A DNA stretch of 64,000 nucleotides, from the NCBI GenBank assembly GCA_963739985.1, contig CAVUCE010000006.1, positions 377,645 to 441,644 of the forward strand. The letters run 5' to 3'. Position numbers and translations under genes: made by a program. The notes under the pieces were generated by a model. The model was given only the letters and a program-made list of their open reading frames with translations, searched no databases and was not told the origin of the DNA. Of the stretch, positions 56,440 to 64,000 are shown piece after piece (the first letter of the stretch is position 1; each line of letters opens with the position of its first letter). This DNA is from CAVUCE01 sp963739985. Its GTDB lineage: Bacteria > Bacteroidota > Ignavibacteria > Ignavibacteriales > Ignavibacteriaceae.

Positions 56440-57629
56440 TGTTTGAAGTAAGCAATATATTATCCGTTTCTGAATTAACAACCCAAATAAAACAAACTCT
56501 TGAAGGAGAGTTTTCCCAGATTTCGGTTCAAGGTGAAATCTCCGGATTTAAGGCTCATGTATCCGGACATTGGTATTTTACGTTAAAGGATGCGAATGCT
56601 GTAATTTCATGTACAATGTGGAAAGGATTTAATAATTATGTTTTCTTTACTCCACAAGATGGAATGAAAGTAATCTTGAATGGTAAAATTACAGTTTATC
56701 CTCCGCGTGGAAATTACCAGTTAGATGTCCGCTCCATGAAACCTGCAGGAGTCGGCGAGTTGCAAGCAGCTTTTGAAGCGTTAAAACAAAAGCTTTCCGG
56801 TGAAGGACTTTTTGATTCGGAATTCAAAAAAGAAATTCCGGCTTTTCCTAAAAAAATAGGAATTGTAACAGCTATTGGCGCCGCGGCTTTTAAAGATATG
56901 ATAAGTGTTGCATCAAGAAGATTTCCACTGGTTGAATTGGTAATTGCTCCTGCAAAAGTTCAAGGAAACGGTGCGGCGGAAGAGATTGTACAAAGTATTA
57001 ATCAGCTAAATGAAAGAGACGATATTGATGTAATAATAGTTGGAAGAGGCGGCGGATCAATTGAAGATTTGTGGGCTTTTAATGAAGAGATTGTTGCTCG
57101 AGCTATTTTTGATTCAAGAATTCCAATTATTTCAGGAGTCGGCCATGAAGTTGATTTTACAATAGCGGATTTTGTCTCAGATTTAAGAGCTCCGACTCCA
57201 TCGGCTGCTATGGAATTAGCAACTCCAAACCAGGATGACTTCTTTGCCTTTATTGATGATTTTTCCTATAATTCTTTTCAAAATATTACAGAAATTTTGA
57301 ATAACTCCAAACGAAAAATTTCTCAATCATTAAGTTCATACGGTTTTAAAATGCCGCTTGATATTGTTAGGAGAAGGTCTCAAGAAGTAGATAATTTAAA
57401 TTATCGTCTTCTGCAAAATATGGATAGAAAACTTTTAGTTAGCGGTAACAAACTTTCGCTTCTTGCAAAAACTGTTGAATCTCATGATGTGAACAAATCA
57501 CTGAAAAAAGGGTTTGTTTTAGTCAAACAAGATTCCAATTTTATTACTCGCGCTGAAAAATTAAATTTACAGAAATCAATGAAATTAAAATTTTACGATT
57601 CTGAAATTGAAATAAATAATAAAAAATAA
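56439..57629 (+). CDS. xseA: exodeoxyribonuclease VII large subunit
   Basis: XseA is the catalytic subunit of exonuclease VII, which degrades single-stranded DNA from both ends in repair. The 396-residue protein has the N-terminal OB-fold (VSELTTQIKQTLEGEFSQIS, GEISGFKAHVSGHWYFTLKD) and the central catalytic domain (KKIGIVTAIGAAAFKDMI, DVIIVGRGGGSIEDLWAFN, ISGVGHEVDFTIADFVSDLRAPTPSAA). Then come a coiled-coil region and a C-terminal segment (LKKGFVLVKQD). The GRGGGSxEDLWxFN block is diagnostic. The small subunit follows 28 bases later. Confidence 0.97.
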   Translation: MFEVSNILSVSELTTQIKQTLEGEFSQISVQGEISGFKAHVSGHWYFTLKDANAVISCTMWKGFNNYVFFTPQDGMKVILNGKITVYPPRGNYQLDVRSMKPAGVGELQAAFEALKQKLSGEGLFDSEFKKEIPAFPKKIGIVTAIGAAAFKDMISVASRRFPLVELVIAPAKVQGNGAAEEIVQSINQLNERDDIDVIIVGRGGGSIEDLWAFNEEIVARAIFDSRIPIISGVGHEVDFTIADFVSDLRAPTPSAAMELATPNQDDFFAFIDDFSYNSFQNITEILNNSKRKISQSLSSYGFKMPLDIVRRRSQEVDNLNYRLLQNMDRKLLVSGNKLSLLAKTVESHDVNKSLKKGFVLVKQDSNFITRAEKLNLQKSMKLKFYDSEIEINNKK

Positions 57630-57657
57630 CTAGAAATTGAACTTAAACTTATAGATT

Positions 57658-57900
57658 ATGCCAAAAAAAAATTCTACAAAAGATAATTTTGAAACAAAAA
57701 TTCATAAGCTCGAAGAAATATCGGAACAACTTGAAAGTGAAGAAATTGGACTTGATGAAGCTATAAAACTTTATGAGGAAGGAATTGAACTTTCTAAGGA
57801 CTGTCTTTCAACCCTTAAGAATGCTGAACTTAAGGTTACGGAACTAAAAAAGAAATTGGAAGGTTTATCTTCAAGTGAAGATGAGTTAATAGATGAATAA
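57658..57900 (+). CDS. xseB: exodeoxyribonuclease VII small subunit
   Basis: The 80-residue protein has the XseB helical pair: FETKIHKLEEISEQLESEEI, GLDEAIKLYEEGIELSKDC and LKNAELKVTELKK. It binds XseA in a filament-like complex. Position and size confirm the call. The dxs gene starts 20 bases downstream, a common arrangement. Confidence 0.96.
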   Translation: MPKKNSTKDNFETKIHKLEEISEQLESEEIGLDEAIKLYEEGIELSKDCLSTLKNAELKVTELKKKLEGLSSSEDELIDE

Positions 57901-57920
57901 TAAGTCGGAGAATTATAATA

Positions 57921-59843
57921 ATGAGTGATATGGGGAAGTATAAAGTTTTATCAAAGGTAAATTTTCCTGAAGATATTAAAACTATTGAAGGTCAAGATCT
58001 CAAGGTACTTTGCGGAGATATTCGTCAATATTTGATTGATACTATTTCTGAAATTGGCGGACATTTCGGCGGCGGTTTAGGAACCGTTGAACTTACCGTG
58101 GCTCTTCATAAAGTTTTTAATACTCCGTATGATCAAATAGTTTGGGACACAGGCCATCAAGCATATCCTCATAAAATTTTAACCGGAAGAAAAGAAGCAC
58201 TTAAAAGAATTAGAAAATTAAACGGAATTAGCGGCTTCCTAAAAAGAAATGAAAGTGAATATGATTCTTTCGGAGCCGGACATGCTTCTACTTCAATCTC
58301 TGCTGCTCTGGGAATGGCTGCTGCACGCGATTTGAAAAAAGAAAACCGTAAAGTTGTAGCTATTATGGGTGATGGCGCTATGACCGGCGGAATGGCTTAC
58401 GAAGCAATGAATAATTCTGGCTTAATTAAAACTGATCTTATAGTTGTTTTAAACGATAACAAAATGTCAATTGCTCCAAATGTTTGGCAAATCTCAAATT
58501 ATTTTACGGAAATGATTGCGCATCCTGATTATAATAAATTCAAAGGGCAAATTTGGGATCTAACCGGAAAATTAGATCAGTTTGGTGATAGATTAAGAAG
58601 AATTGCTGTTAGATTAGAAAACGGGATAAAAGCTGTTGTTACTCCCGGTATGCTTTTCGAAGCTTTAGGATTTAGATATTTCGGTCCTGTTAATGGTCAT
58701 AATGTTCATCAATTAATTAAACTTTTCGAGCAGGTTAAAGAACTAAAAGGACCAATTTTGGTTCATACCTTAACCCAAAAGGGAAAAGGATATAAACCGG
58801 CAGAAGAACATGTTCAAAAACTTCATGCTTCTACCCCTTTTGATAAACTTACCGGACAAGCTATTAAAAAATCCGGTGGACTTCCATCTTACACTTCAAT
58901 TTTTGGAAATGCATTAGTGCAAATTATCGATGAAAATCCAAAAGTTGTAGGAATTACTGGAGCGATGCCGGACGGTACGGGCTTGAATAAATTACGCGAA
59001 GTTCATCCGGAAAATTATTACGATGTAGGAATTGCTGAAGAGCATGCCGTTACATTTGCTGCCGGAATGGCAACTCAAGGAATAATTCCTGTTGTTTCAA
59101 TTTATTCTACTTTTTTACAAAGAGGATTCGATCAGATAATTCATGATGTTGCTATACAGCATTTACATGTAGTTTTTGTTCTGGATAGAGCAGGTTTAGT
59201 TGGAGCAGACGGACCAACGCATCACGGCGCTTTTGATATTTCATATTTAAGAATGATTCCGGGAATGGTAATTATGGCTCCAAAGGATGAATCTGAATTA
59301 CGAGACATGCTTTTTACAGCTACAAAATATAAAGATGGTCCCATTGCGGTTAGGTATCCAAGAGGTTCGGCTTTAGGCGTAGAACTTAAATCCGGCTTTG
59401 ATTTAATTGAGATTGGAAAAGGTGAAAAATTAAGAGACGGTAAAGATGTTGCTTTGTTAGCATTTGGTTCTATGGTTGAATACTCAAATAAAGCTGCTGA
59501 AAAATTAGGAGCCGAAGGCGTACATTGTGAAGTTGTAAATATGCGTTTTGCAAAACCGCTGGATACAAAAATGCTAGACGATATTGGTAAACGACATCAC
59601 AAAATTGTTACTTTGGAAGAAAACTCTTTACATGGTGGTTTTGGCAGTGCTGTATCGGAATATTTTACTGACAAAAATTATAAGAATGATATTTTACGAA
59701 TTGGCTTACCTGATGAATTTATTGAGCACGGAACACAAGCTGAGTTACATCATATTTTAGAAATTGATCCAGAAGGTATAGCGAAAAAAGTAAAAGTATT
59801 TTGTGAAAACACCCAATATAATCACGAGGTCTTCGCAAAATGA
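57921..59843 (+). CDS. dxs: 1-deoxy-D-xylulose-5-phosphate synthase
   Basis: Dxs joins pyruvate and glyceraldehyde 3-phosphate with thiamine diphosphate to make DXP, the entry to the MEP isoprenoid pathway and a substrate of PdxJ. The 640-residue protein shows HFGGGLGTVELTVALHKVF, VWDTGHQAYPHKILTGR, the TPP motif GDGAMTGGMAYEAMNN with NDNKMSI, GPVNGHNV, the transketolase-type pyrimidine domain (GIAEEHAVTFAAGMA, LDRAGLVGADGPTHHGAFD) and a C-terminal domain (EENSLHGGFGSAVSEYF). Its stop overlaps the start of the next gene (ATGA). Confidence 0.97.
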   Translation: MSDMGKYKVLSKVNFPEDIKTIEGQDLKVLCGDIRQYLIDTISEIGGHFGGGLGTVELTVALHKVFNTPYDQIVWDTGHQAYPHKILTGRKEALKRIRKLNGISGFLKRNESEYDSFGAGHASTSISAALGMAAARDLKKENRKVVAIMGDGAMTGGMAYEAMNNSGLIKTDLIVVLNDNKMSIAPNVWQISNYFTEMIAHPDYNKFKGQIWDLTGKLDQFGDRLRRIAVRLENGIKAVVTPGMLFEALGFRYFGPVNGHNVHQLIKLFEQVKELKGPILVHTLTQKGKGYKPAEEHVQKLHASTPFDKLTGQAIKKSGGLPSYTSIFGNALVQIIDENPKVVGITGAMPDGTGLNKLREVHPENYYDVGIAEEHAVTFAAGMATQGIIPVVSIYSTFLQRGFDQIIHDVAIQHLHVVFVLDRAGLVGADGPTHHGAFDISYLRMIPGMVIMAPKDESELRDMLFTATKYKDGPIAVRYPRGSALGVELKSGFDLIEIGKGEKLRDGKDVALLAFGSMVEYSNKAAEKLGAEGVHCEVVNMRFAKPLDTKMLDDIGKRHHKIVTLEENSLHGGFGSAVSEYFTDKNYKNDILRIGLPDEFIEHGTQAELHHILEIDPEGIAKKVKVFCENTQYNHEVFAK

Positions 59844-60847
59844 CAAAAGTAAAAATTGGTGTAATTGGTTTAGGAAGTATTGCCCAATTGGTTCACCTTC
59901 CAAATTTGTCAAAATTAAATAACGCTGTAGTAACGGCTGTAGCGGAAATCAATAAGAATCGATTAAACACAATCGGTGATAAGTTTAATATAACTCAGCG
60001 TTTCAGAGATTATAAAGAAATGCTTGAGAAAGCCGATATTGATGCTGTTATAATTACAACACCCACAAGTTCTCACAAAGAAATTGCAATTGATTGTTTA
60101 AAAGCTAAAAAAGATATTCTTATTGAGAAACCTTTAGCCCGATCTCACGCTGAAGCTAAACAGATTATGACAACCGCAAGAAAGTTTGATAAAAAAGTTA
60201 TGGTTGGAATGAATCTGCGATACAGACCGGATGCCATGCTTTTAAGAAGTTTGTTAAACTCAGGTGAAATCGGCGATCCGTTTTATGTAAAGAGCAGCTG
60301 GATTAGAAGGCAAAGCAGTAGTGAAGAATGGTTCACGAAAAAGGAAGAATCCGGCGGAGGAGTGATTATAGATCTTGGAATTTTATTATTAGATCTTTCT
60401 CTTTGGCTTTTAAATTATCCTCCCGTTGAAACAGTTTCTACCCAAAATTTTCATCAACATACAAAAAATGTTGAAGACAGTTCAATCAGCTTAATTAGAT
60501 TTAAAAACCATGCATTAATAAACATGGAAACAAGTTGGTCTTTGCCGGCTGAAAAGAATGCTTTTCATCTAACTATTTATGGAACTAAGGGAACTGCTTC
60601 AATAAATCCTTTTAGCGTACTAAAGAAAATTGAAGATCAATTTATTGATTTAACTCCTTCTCAAAAAGAGAGCCCTCAGACTTCATTTAAGAAATCTTAT
60701 TTAAATGAACTAAAAAGTTTTATTGGAGCCGTTAAAGGATTAAATCCTATTTTTTCTACCGGCGATGAAGCATTATCCAGAATGAAAATTATGGAAGCTA
60801 TGTATAAATCTGCTTCAAACAATTCCGAAGTGAAGATTTCAGGCTAG
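59840..60847 (+). CDS. Gfo/Idh/MocA family oxidoreductase
   Basis: The 335-residue protein has the N-terminal Rossmann motif IGVIGLGSIAQLVHLPNL, the family's ITTPTSSHKEIAIDCLKA and DILIEKPLA blocks (the EKP lysine), and MNLRYRPDAMLL. The C-terminal alpha/beta domain contains SGGGVIIDLGILLLDLSLWLL. It should be an NAD(P)-dependent sugar or cyclitol dehydrogenase; the substrate is unknown. The 4-base overlap with dxs shows translational coupling, though no metabolic link to isoprenoids is evident. Confidence 0.9.
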   Translation: MTKVKIGVIGLGSIAQLVHLPNLSKLNNAVVTAVAEINKNRLNTIGDKFNITQRFRDYKEMLEKADIDAVIITTPTSSHKEIAIDCLKAKKDILIEKPLARSHAEAKQIMTTARKFDKKVMVGMNLRYRPDAMLLRSLLNSGEIGDPFYVKSSWIRRQSSSEEWFTKKEESGGGVIIDLGILLLDLSLWLLNYPPVETVSTQNFHQHTKNVEDSSISLIRFKNHALINMETSWSLPAEKNAFHLTIYGTKGTASINPFSVLKKIEDQFIDLTPSQKESPQTSFKKSYLNELKSFIGAVKGLNPIFSTGDEALSRMKIMEAMYKSASNNSEVKISG

Positions 60848-61045
60848 TTTTTCATGGTGTAAGAGGAATTGCGCGTTTATTTCTTAACAATTTAGTAATA
60901 CTTCTTTTAGGTTTTCTTCTGTACTTTTAAGTCCAAAATTATTTAATTATTAATTCAGTAAAATTCGTGATTACTATAATTGATTGTTAATTGCGATTTA
61001 TTATTGAATAACTGAAATAAAATGGATTAAAAATAAGAAAAAACT

Positions 61046-61738
61046 ATGGCAACCAAAATTTTACTTGTTGACGATGAAAGAGATATTGTAGAGTTTCTTC
61101 AGTATAATTTAAAGCAAGAGGGATTTGAAGTTCTGACAGCTTACGACGGAGTTCAAGCGCTTGAAAAAATATCCGAAAAACCGGATTTAATTATACTTGA
61201 TATTATGATGCCGAAACTTGACGGTTATGAAGCTTGCCGTAAAATAAGAGAAACCGCCGGTTTTGAATTCACACCAATCATATTTTTAACCGCAAAAGCC
61301 GGGGAAGTTGACGAAATTAAAGGCCTGGAGCTTGGCGCAAATGATTATATCCAAAAACCCATTTCTACGAAGAAACTAATTGCCCGTGTAAAATCTAACC
61401 TTCGTAAGAATGATAAAGCTCTTGATGATAAAAATCTGGCTCCAATTATAAAATCCGGTCCGCTTGTTATTGATCGTGAACAGTATATTGTAAGTATTGA
61501 CGGTAAAGAAACAATTTTCCCACGTAAAGAATTCGAAATTTTGTATTATTTTGCCAACAATCCGGGAAGAGTCTTTTCGAGAGAAGTGTTGTTAAAAGAT
61601 ATTTGGGGAGCTGATGTTTATGTTGTTGATAGAACCGTTGATGTTCATATTAGAAAAATTAGAGAAAAACTTGGGGAATATTCCGACTTAATAGAGACCG
61701 TAAAAGGCGTAGGATACAGATTTAAAAGTGTTGACTGA
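61046..61738 (+). CDS. PhoB-like (OmpR family) response regulator
   Basis: The 230-residue protein has a receiver domain (KILLVDDERDIVEFLQYNL; phosphoacceptor Asp52 in LIILDIMMPKLDG; Thr82 in FLTAKAG; Lys in YIQKPIS). A winged-helix DNA-binding domain follows from about residue 135 (FPRKEFEILYYFANNPGRVF, VDVHIRKIREKLGEYSDLI, VKGVGYRF). It overlaps the sensor kinase gene by 11 bases. Pairing with a PhoR-type kinase suggests phosphate or envelope sensing, but no phosphate genes are nearby to support PhoB itself. Confidence 0.93.
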   Translation: MATKILLVDDERDIVEFLQYNLKQEGFEVLTAYDGVQALEKISEKPDLIILDIMMPKLDGYEACRKIRETAGFEFTPIIFLTAKAGEVDEIKGLELGANDYIQKPISTKKLIARVKSNLRKNDKALDDKNLAPIIKSGPLVIDREQYIVSIDGKETIFPRKEFEILYYFANNPGRVFSREVLLKDIWGADVYVVDRTVDVHIRKIREKLGEYSDLIETVKGVGYRFKSVD

Positions 61739-62756
61739 TATTAAAAAAAATCTACAATCATCGCGAGTTTATTTCTGGCAATTGCTTGCCTTTGATATCT
61801 TAATACTTCTTATTTTCAACTTTTTGGTTGAACATATCTATTTACACATTACATTAATTTTGCTGCTAATTATCGCATCTCTCATATTCTTAAATATTAT
61901 TGGAAGAAAACGCAGAAAAGAGTTTCTTGAGATTCGTTCAATTATCGACAACATCAGAAATAATTTCTACACAAATTCTAGTGAAATAGTACTAAGTAAA
62001 AATTTAAGTATGCTTCAGGAAGATATTAAACTTATGTTTGAAAAAACTAAAAGTGATATTGAGTACCTGAAGAAACTTCAAAGAGTGAGAACAGAATTTA
62101 TTGCTAACGTTTCACACGAATTAAGAACTCCTATATTTGCTGTTCAAGGTTATATAGAAACTTTACTTAACGGCGCCATAAATGATGAAAATGTAAATAA
62201 ATACTTCCTTGAAAAGGCAAATCAGCATACAATAAATCTTAATAATTTGCTTAATGATTTAATAGATATTTCTATGATTGAATCAGGCGAAATGAGGATG
62301 AGTTTTAGGTATTTCGATTTGATGGAATATCTAAAAAACTTGATTGAAGAATTACAGCCTATGGTTGCTGATAAAAATATTTCTTTAATTTTACATCCAT
62401 GCAGAGAAAATCTACAGATTTTCGGCGATAAAAATAAGCTGCGGCAAGTCTTTATAAACTTGATCCAAAACGCGATTAAGTACACCGAAGAGGGAAGTGT
62501 AGAGGTTATTGTTGAAGAAGAAGCAAAATCTGCAAAAGTCATAATCCGGGATACGGGAATCGGAATTCCGGAGGAAGATTTACAAAGAATTTTTGAAAGA
62601 TTTTACCGTGTTGATAAAGCAAGATCGCGTTCTGTTGGCGGAACAGGGCTTGGTTTAGCTATTGTAAAACACATTTTAGACGCTCATAGTGCCAAAGTTG
62701 AGGTTAAAAGCAAACTTAACGAAGGATCAGAGTTCTCGTTTTTGCTTAAAAAGTAA
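61728..62756 (+). CDS. PhoR-like sensor histidine kinase
   Basis: The 342-residue kinase has two N-terminal membrane helices (about residues 15-33 and 38-57) with almost no periplasmic loop. A linker follows, then a HisKA domain with phosphoacceptor His in FIANVSHELRTPIFAVQGYI, and an ATPase domain: N box FINLIQNAIKYTEEG, G1 IRDTGIGIPEEDLQRIF, F box RFYRVDKARS, G2 VGGTGLGLAIVKHI. The start is GTG at 61728 or TTG at 61731, inside the end of the response regulator gene. The lack of a sensor domain outside the membrane suggests it senses through the membrane or via a partner. Confidence 0.93.
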   Translation: MLTDIKKNLQSSRVYFWQLLAFDILILLIFNFLVEHIYLHITLILLLIIASLIFLNIIGRKRRKEFLEIRSIIDNIRNNFYTNSSEIVLSKNLSMLQEDIKLMFEKTKSDIEYLKKLQRVRTEFIANVSHELRTPIFAVQGYIETLLNGAINDENVNKYFLEKANQHTINLNNLLNDLIDISMIESGEMRMSFRYFDLMEYLKNLIEELQPMVADKNISLILHPCRENLQIFGDKNKLRQVFINLIQNAIKYTEEGSVEVIVEEEAKSAKVIIRDTGIGIPEEDLQRIFERFYRVDKARSRSVGGTGLGLAIVKHILDAHSAKVEVKSKLNEGSEFSFLLKK

Positions 62757-62826
62757 TGATTTAGAAGCTTATTTGTCCGCTGGATGCATTAATTACCATT
62801 TACGGGTAAAATATTAATTAAAAGAA

Positions 62827-62857
62827 TTGACTTGGAATTAGTAATTTGTTAATTTTG
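62827..62857 (+). promoter_or_regulatory. promoter for rplU-rpmA
   Basis: TTGACT at 62827-62832 is followed after 17 bases by TAATTT (62850-62855). The same bases also fit the Bacteroidota form TTG...TAnnTTTG (TAATTTTG at 62850-62857). It lies 30 bases before the rplU start codon. Confidence 0.55.
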
Positions 62858-62886
62858 TTTTCTAATTTAGAAATGAAGAGGTCAAA

Positions 62887-63195
62887 ATGTTTGCGGTTGT
62901 TGATATATTAGGACAACAATTTAAAGTTGCTGAGAACACGACTTATTACGTTCCCAGATTACAAGAAGAACCAAATAAAAGTGTTACATTTGATAATGTA
63001 CTTTTATTAAGCGACGATAAAAATGTAAAAGTCGGCAGCCCATTTGTTGAAGGCGTAAAAGTTAAAGCTAAAGTTTTAGAGCATTTAAAAGACGGTAAGG
63101 TAATTGTCTTCAAGAAAAAAAGAAGAACCGGATACGATAAGAAAAATGGTCATAGACAACATTTAACAAAAATTGAAATTACCAAGATCGGTTAG
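62887..63195 (+). CDS. rplU: ribosomal protein L21
   Basis: The 102-residue protein is a standard L21 (FAVVDILGQQFKVAENTTYY, VGSPFVEGVKVKAKVLEH, KKKRRTGYDKKNGHRQHLTK with the GHRQ..T signature). It binds 23S rRNA in the large subunit. GAGG lies 7 bases before the ATG. It is followed 20 bases later by rpmA, the universal order. Confidence 0.98.
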   Translation: MFAVVDILGQQFKVAENTTYYVPRLQEEPNKSVTFDNVLLLSDDKNVKVGSPFVEGVKVKAKVLEHLKDGKVIVFKKKRRTGYDKKNGHRQHLTKIEITKIG

Positions 63196-63215
63196 TTAAA
63201 ATAGGAGATTAAACA

Positions 63216-63476
63216 ATGGCTCATAAAAAAGGTCAAGGATCATCTAGAAACGGTAGAGATAGTAATGCGCAAAGACTAGGTGTTAAAAAATTTGGCGGCG
63301 AAAGCGTGCTTGCCGGTAATATTCTTGTTAGACAAAGAGGAACTAAATTTCATCCCGGATTAAATGTTCAAAAAGGCGGGGATGATACTCTTTTTGCTGT
63401 TGCCGACGGTTTGGTTAAATTCGAAACTAAACGCGGCGATAGAAAATATGTGAATGTTGTAGCAAAACAAGACTAA
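63216..63476 (+). CDS. rpmA: ribosomal protein L27
   Basis: The 86-residue protein is a standard L27: MAHKKGQGSSRNGRDSNAQR and GNILVRQRGTKFHPGLNV. The N-terminal Ala-His-Lys-Lys-Gly reaches the peptidyl-transferase centre and there is no Firmicutes-type cleaved N-terminal extension. AGGAG lies before the ATG and a terminator follows. Confidence 0.98.
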   Translation: MAHKKGQGSSRNGRDSNAQRLGVKKFGGESVLAGNILVRQRGTKFHPGLNVQKGGDDTLFAVADGLVKFETKRGDRKYVNVVAKQD

Positions 63477-63500
63477 AAATTAGTTTAGAAAATGCTTTTT

Positions 63501-63530
63501 AGCCCTCCTATTTGGTGGGCTTTTTATTTT
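63501..63530 (+). terminator. rho-independent terminator after rpmA
   Basis: AGCCCTCC (63501-63508) pairs with GGTGGGCT (63514-63521) with one mismatch, followed by TTTTATTTTT. Confidence 0.78.
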
Positions 63531-64000
63531 TAAACGAATAGCAATTCTGACGCTTCTAAAAAGAAGTCCCCATCTTATGTGATATCTTTTTATAATCGCC
63601 AATTATCTATTACTTTCAGAATTATTTGTCCTTCCGGGTTTATTGTAAGCTGAAGACCGAAATCTCTCCGGATATAAACCCCAACTCTTCACCAGCAAAG
63701 CCATTAGTCATTCTGAGGAAGTCATGGTGAGCGGACGACTGAAGAATCTGCCTAGTAATTCGGTGTAATTTATTGCTTCCTACCTACGATGGAATGAAAC
63801 TTAAACAATTCTTTTAAATGACAGATATAATAAAGACATCGTAGATGTCTGATAATTGAAGCAAAGAATATCCCAAATAATTTAATCATTGTAGATTATT
63901 GATAAAATGCCAAGCGACTCTTCGTTCGTTTCCACGAACTCGGAGTGACCGGTGAGACTATTAGCGGTGCTGGTGTTTATATCAAACCAACATTCAAATC
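63531..64000. other. 470-base non-coding region with degenerate repeats
   Basis: No gene is supported. It contains two degenerate copies of the dispersed CATTCTGA...GAAGAATCT repeat (63706-63750 and, reversed, 63913-63950) and a small perfect hairpin AGACATC-GTA-GATGTCT (63834-63850) without a T-run. This is similar in character to the decayed region at 35.9-37.4 kb. Confidence 0.5.

Overview
The window is AT-rich bacterial DNA of a Gram-negative, LPS-bearing member of the Bacteroidota/Chlorobi group, most likely Ignavibacteria. That assignment is inferred from the type IX secretion (T9SS) C-terminal sorting domains with the motif NYPNPFNPxT on six predicted exported proteins, a PorV/PorQ-family outer-membrane protein, two TonB receptors with carboxypeptidase-like N-terminal domains, and the Kdo/Lpt gene order. 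No rRNA, tRNA, CRISPR array, complete phage or complete insertion sequence was seen. The two clearest promoters are of the TTGAC-N17-TA type.

Layout. 1-1420: a PIG-L/LmbE deacetylase running off the left edge (minus strand). 1666-7089: Kdo synthesis and LPS export (kdsA, an unknown gene, kdsD, lptC, an OstA-like lptA, lptB). 7137-12190: a C25-type secreted peptidase, a DUF502 protein, an exported esterase, an MscS channel and a CPBP protein. 12205-17003: pdxJ, an Asp-box T9SS protein, a SatD-DUF3307 pair preceded by three evenly spaced operator-like repeats, a TIGR02757 protein and a MITE-like element. 17229-21169: an OPT transporter, an exported protein and an M29-like aminopeptidase. 21256-30793: what looks like one complete transcription unit, with promoter, TonB receptor, FN3 exported protein, PorV/Q, TIG/beta-propeller lipoprotein, frameshifted T9SS beta-propeller and terminator. 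30913-35887: two tandem paralogous GHL10-type exported glycosidases.

35888-44633 is the odd part. It is a gene-poor stretch of degenerate repeats and a GLUG-type gene relic, followed by a 6-kb surface-protein gene built of about fourteen 49-residue delta-60-like repeats and eight cadherin-like repeats with a T9SS tail. That gene is broken by one nonsense codon and five net insertions. An OmpA-family protein follows it.

44889-63476 is mostly housekeeping: def-fmt, a transsulfuration pair (cystathionine beta-synthase and gamma-lyase/synthase), a third Cys/Met PLP enzyme, an unknown exported protein, a double GNAT, a second TonB receptor, a solitary DNA methyltransferase, a small helical protein, xseA-xseB, dxs, a Gfo/Idh oxidoreductase, a PhoB/PhoR-like two-component system and rplU-rpmA. 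Dxs supplies DXP both to isoprenoids and to PdxJ. The last 0.5 kb is non-coding and carries degenerate dispersed repeats.

All functional calls come from motifs and family resemblance read by eye; no search was run.
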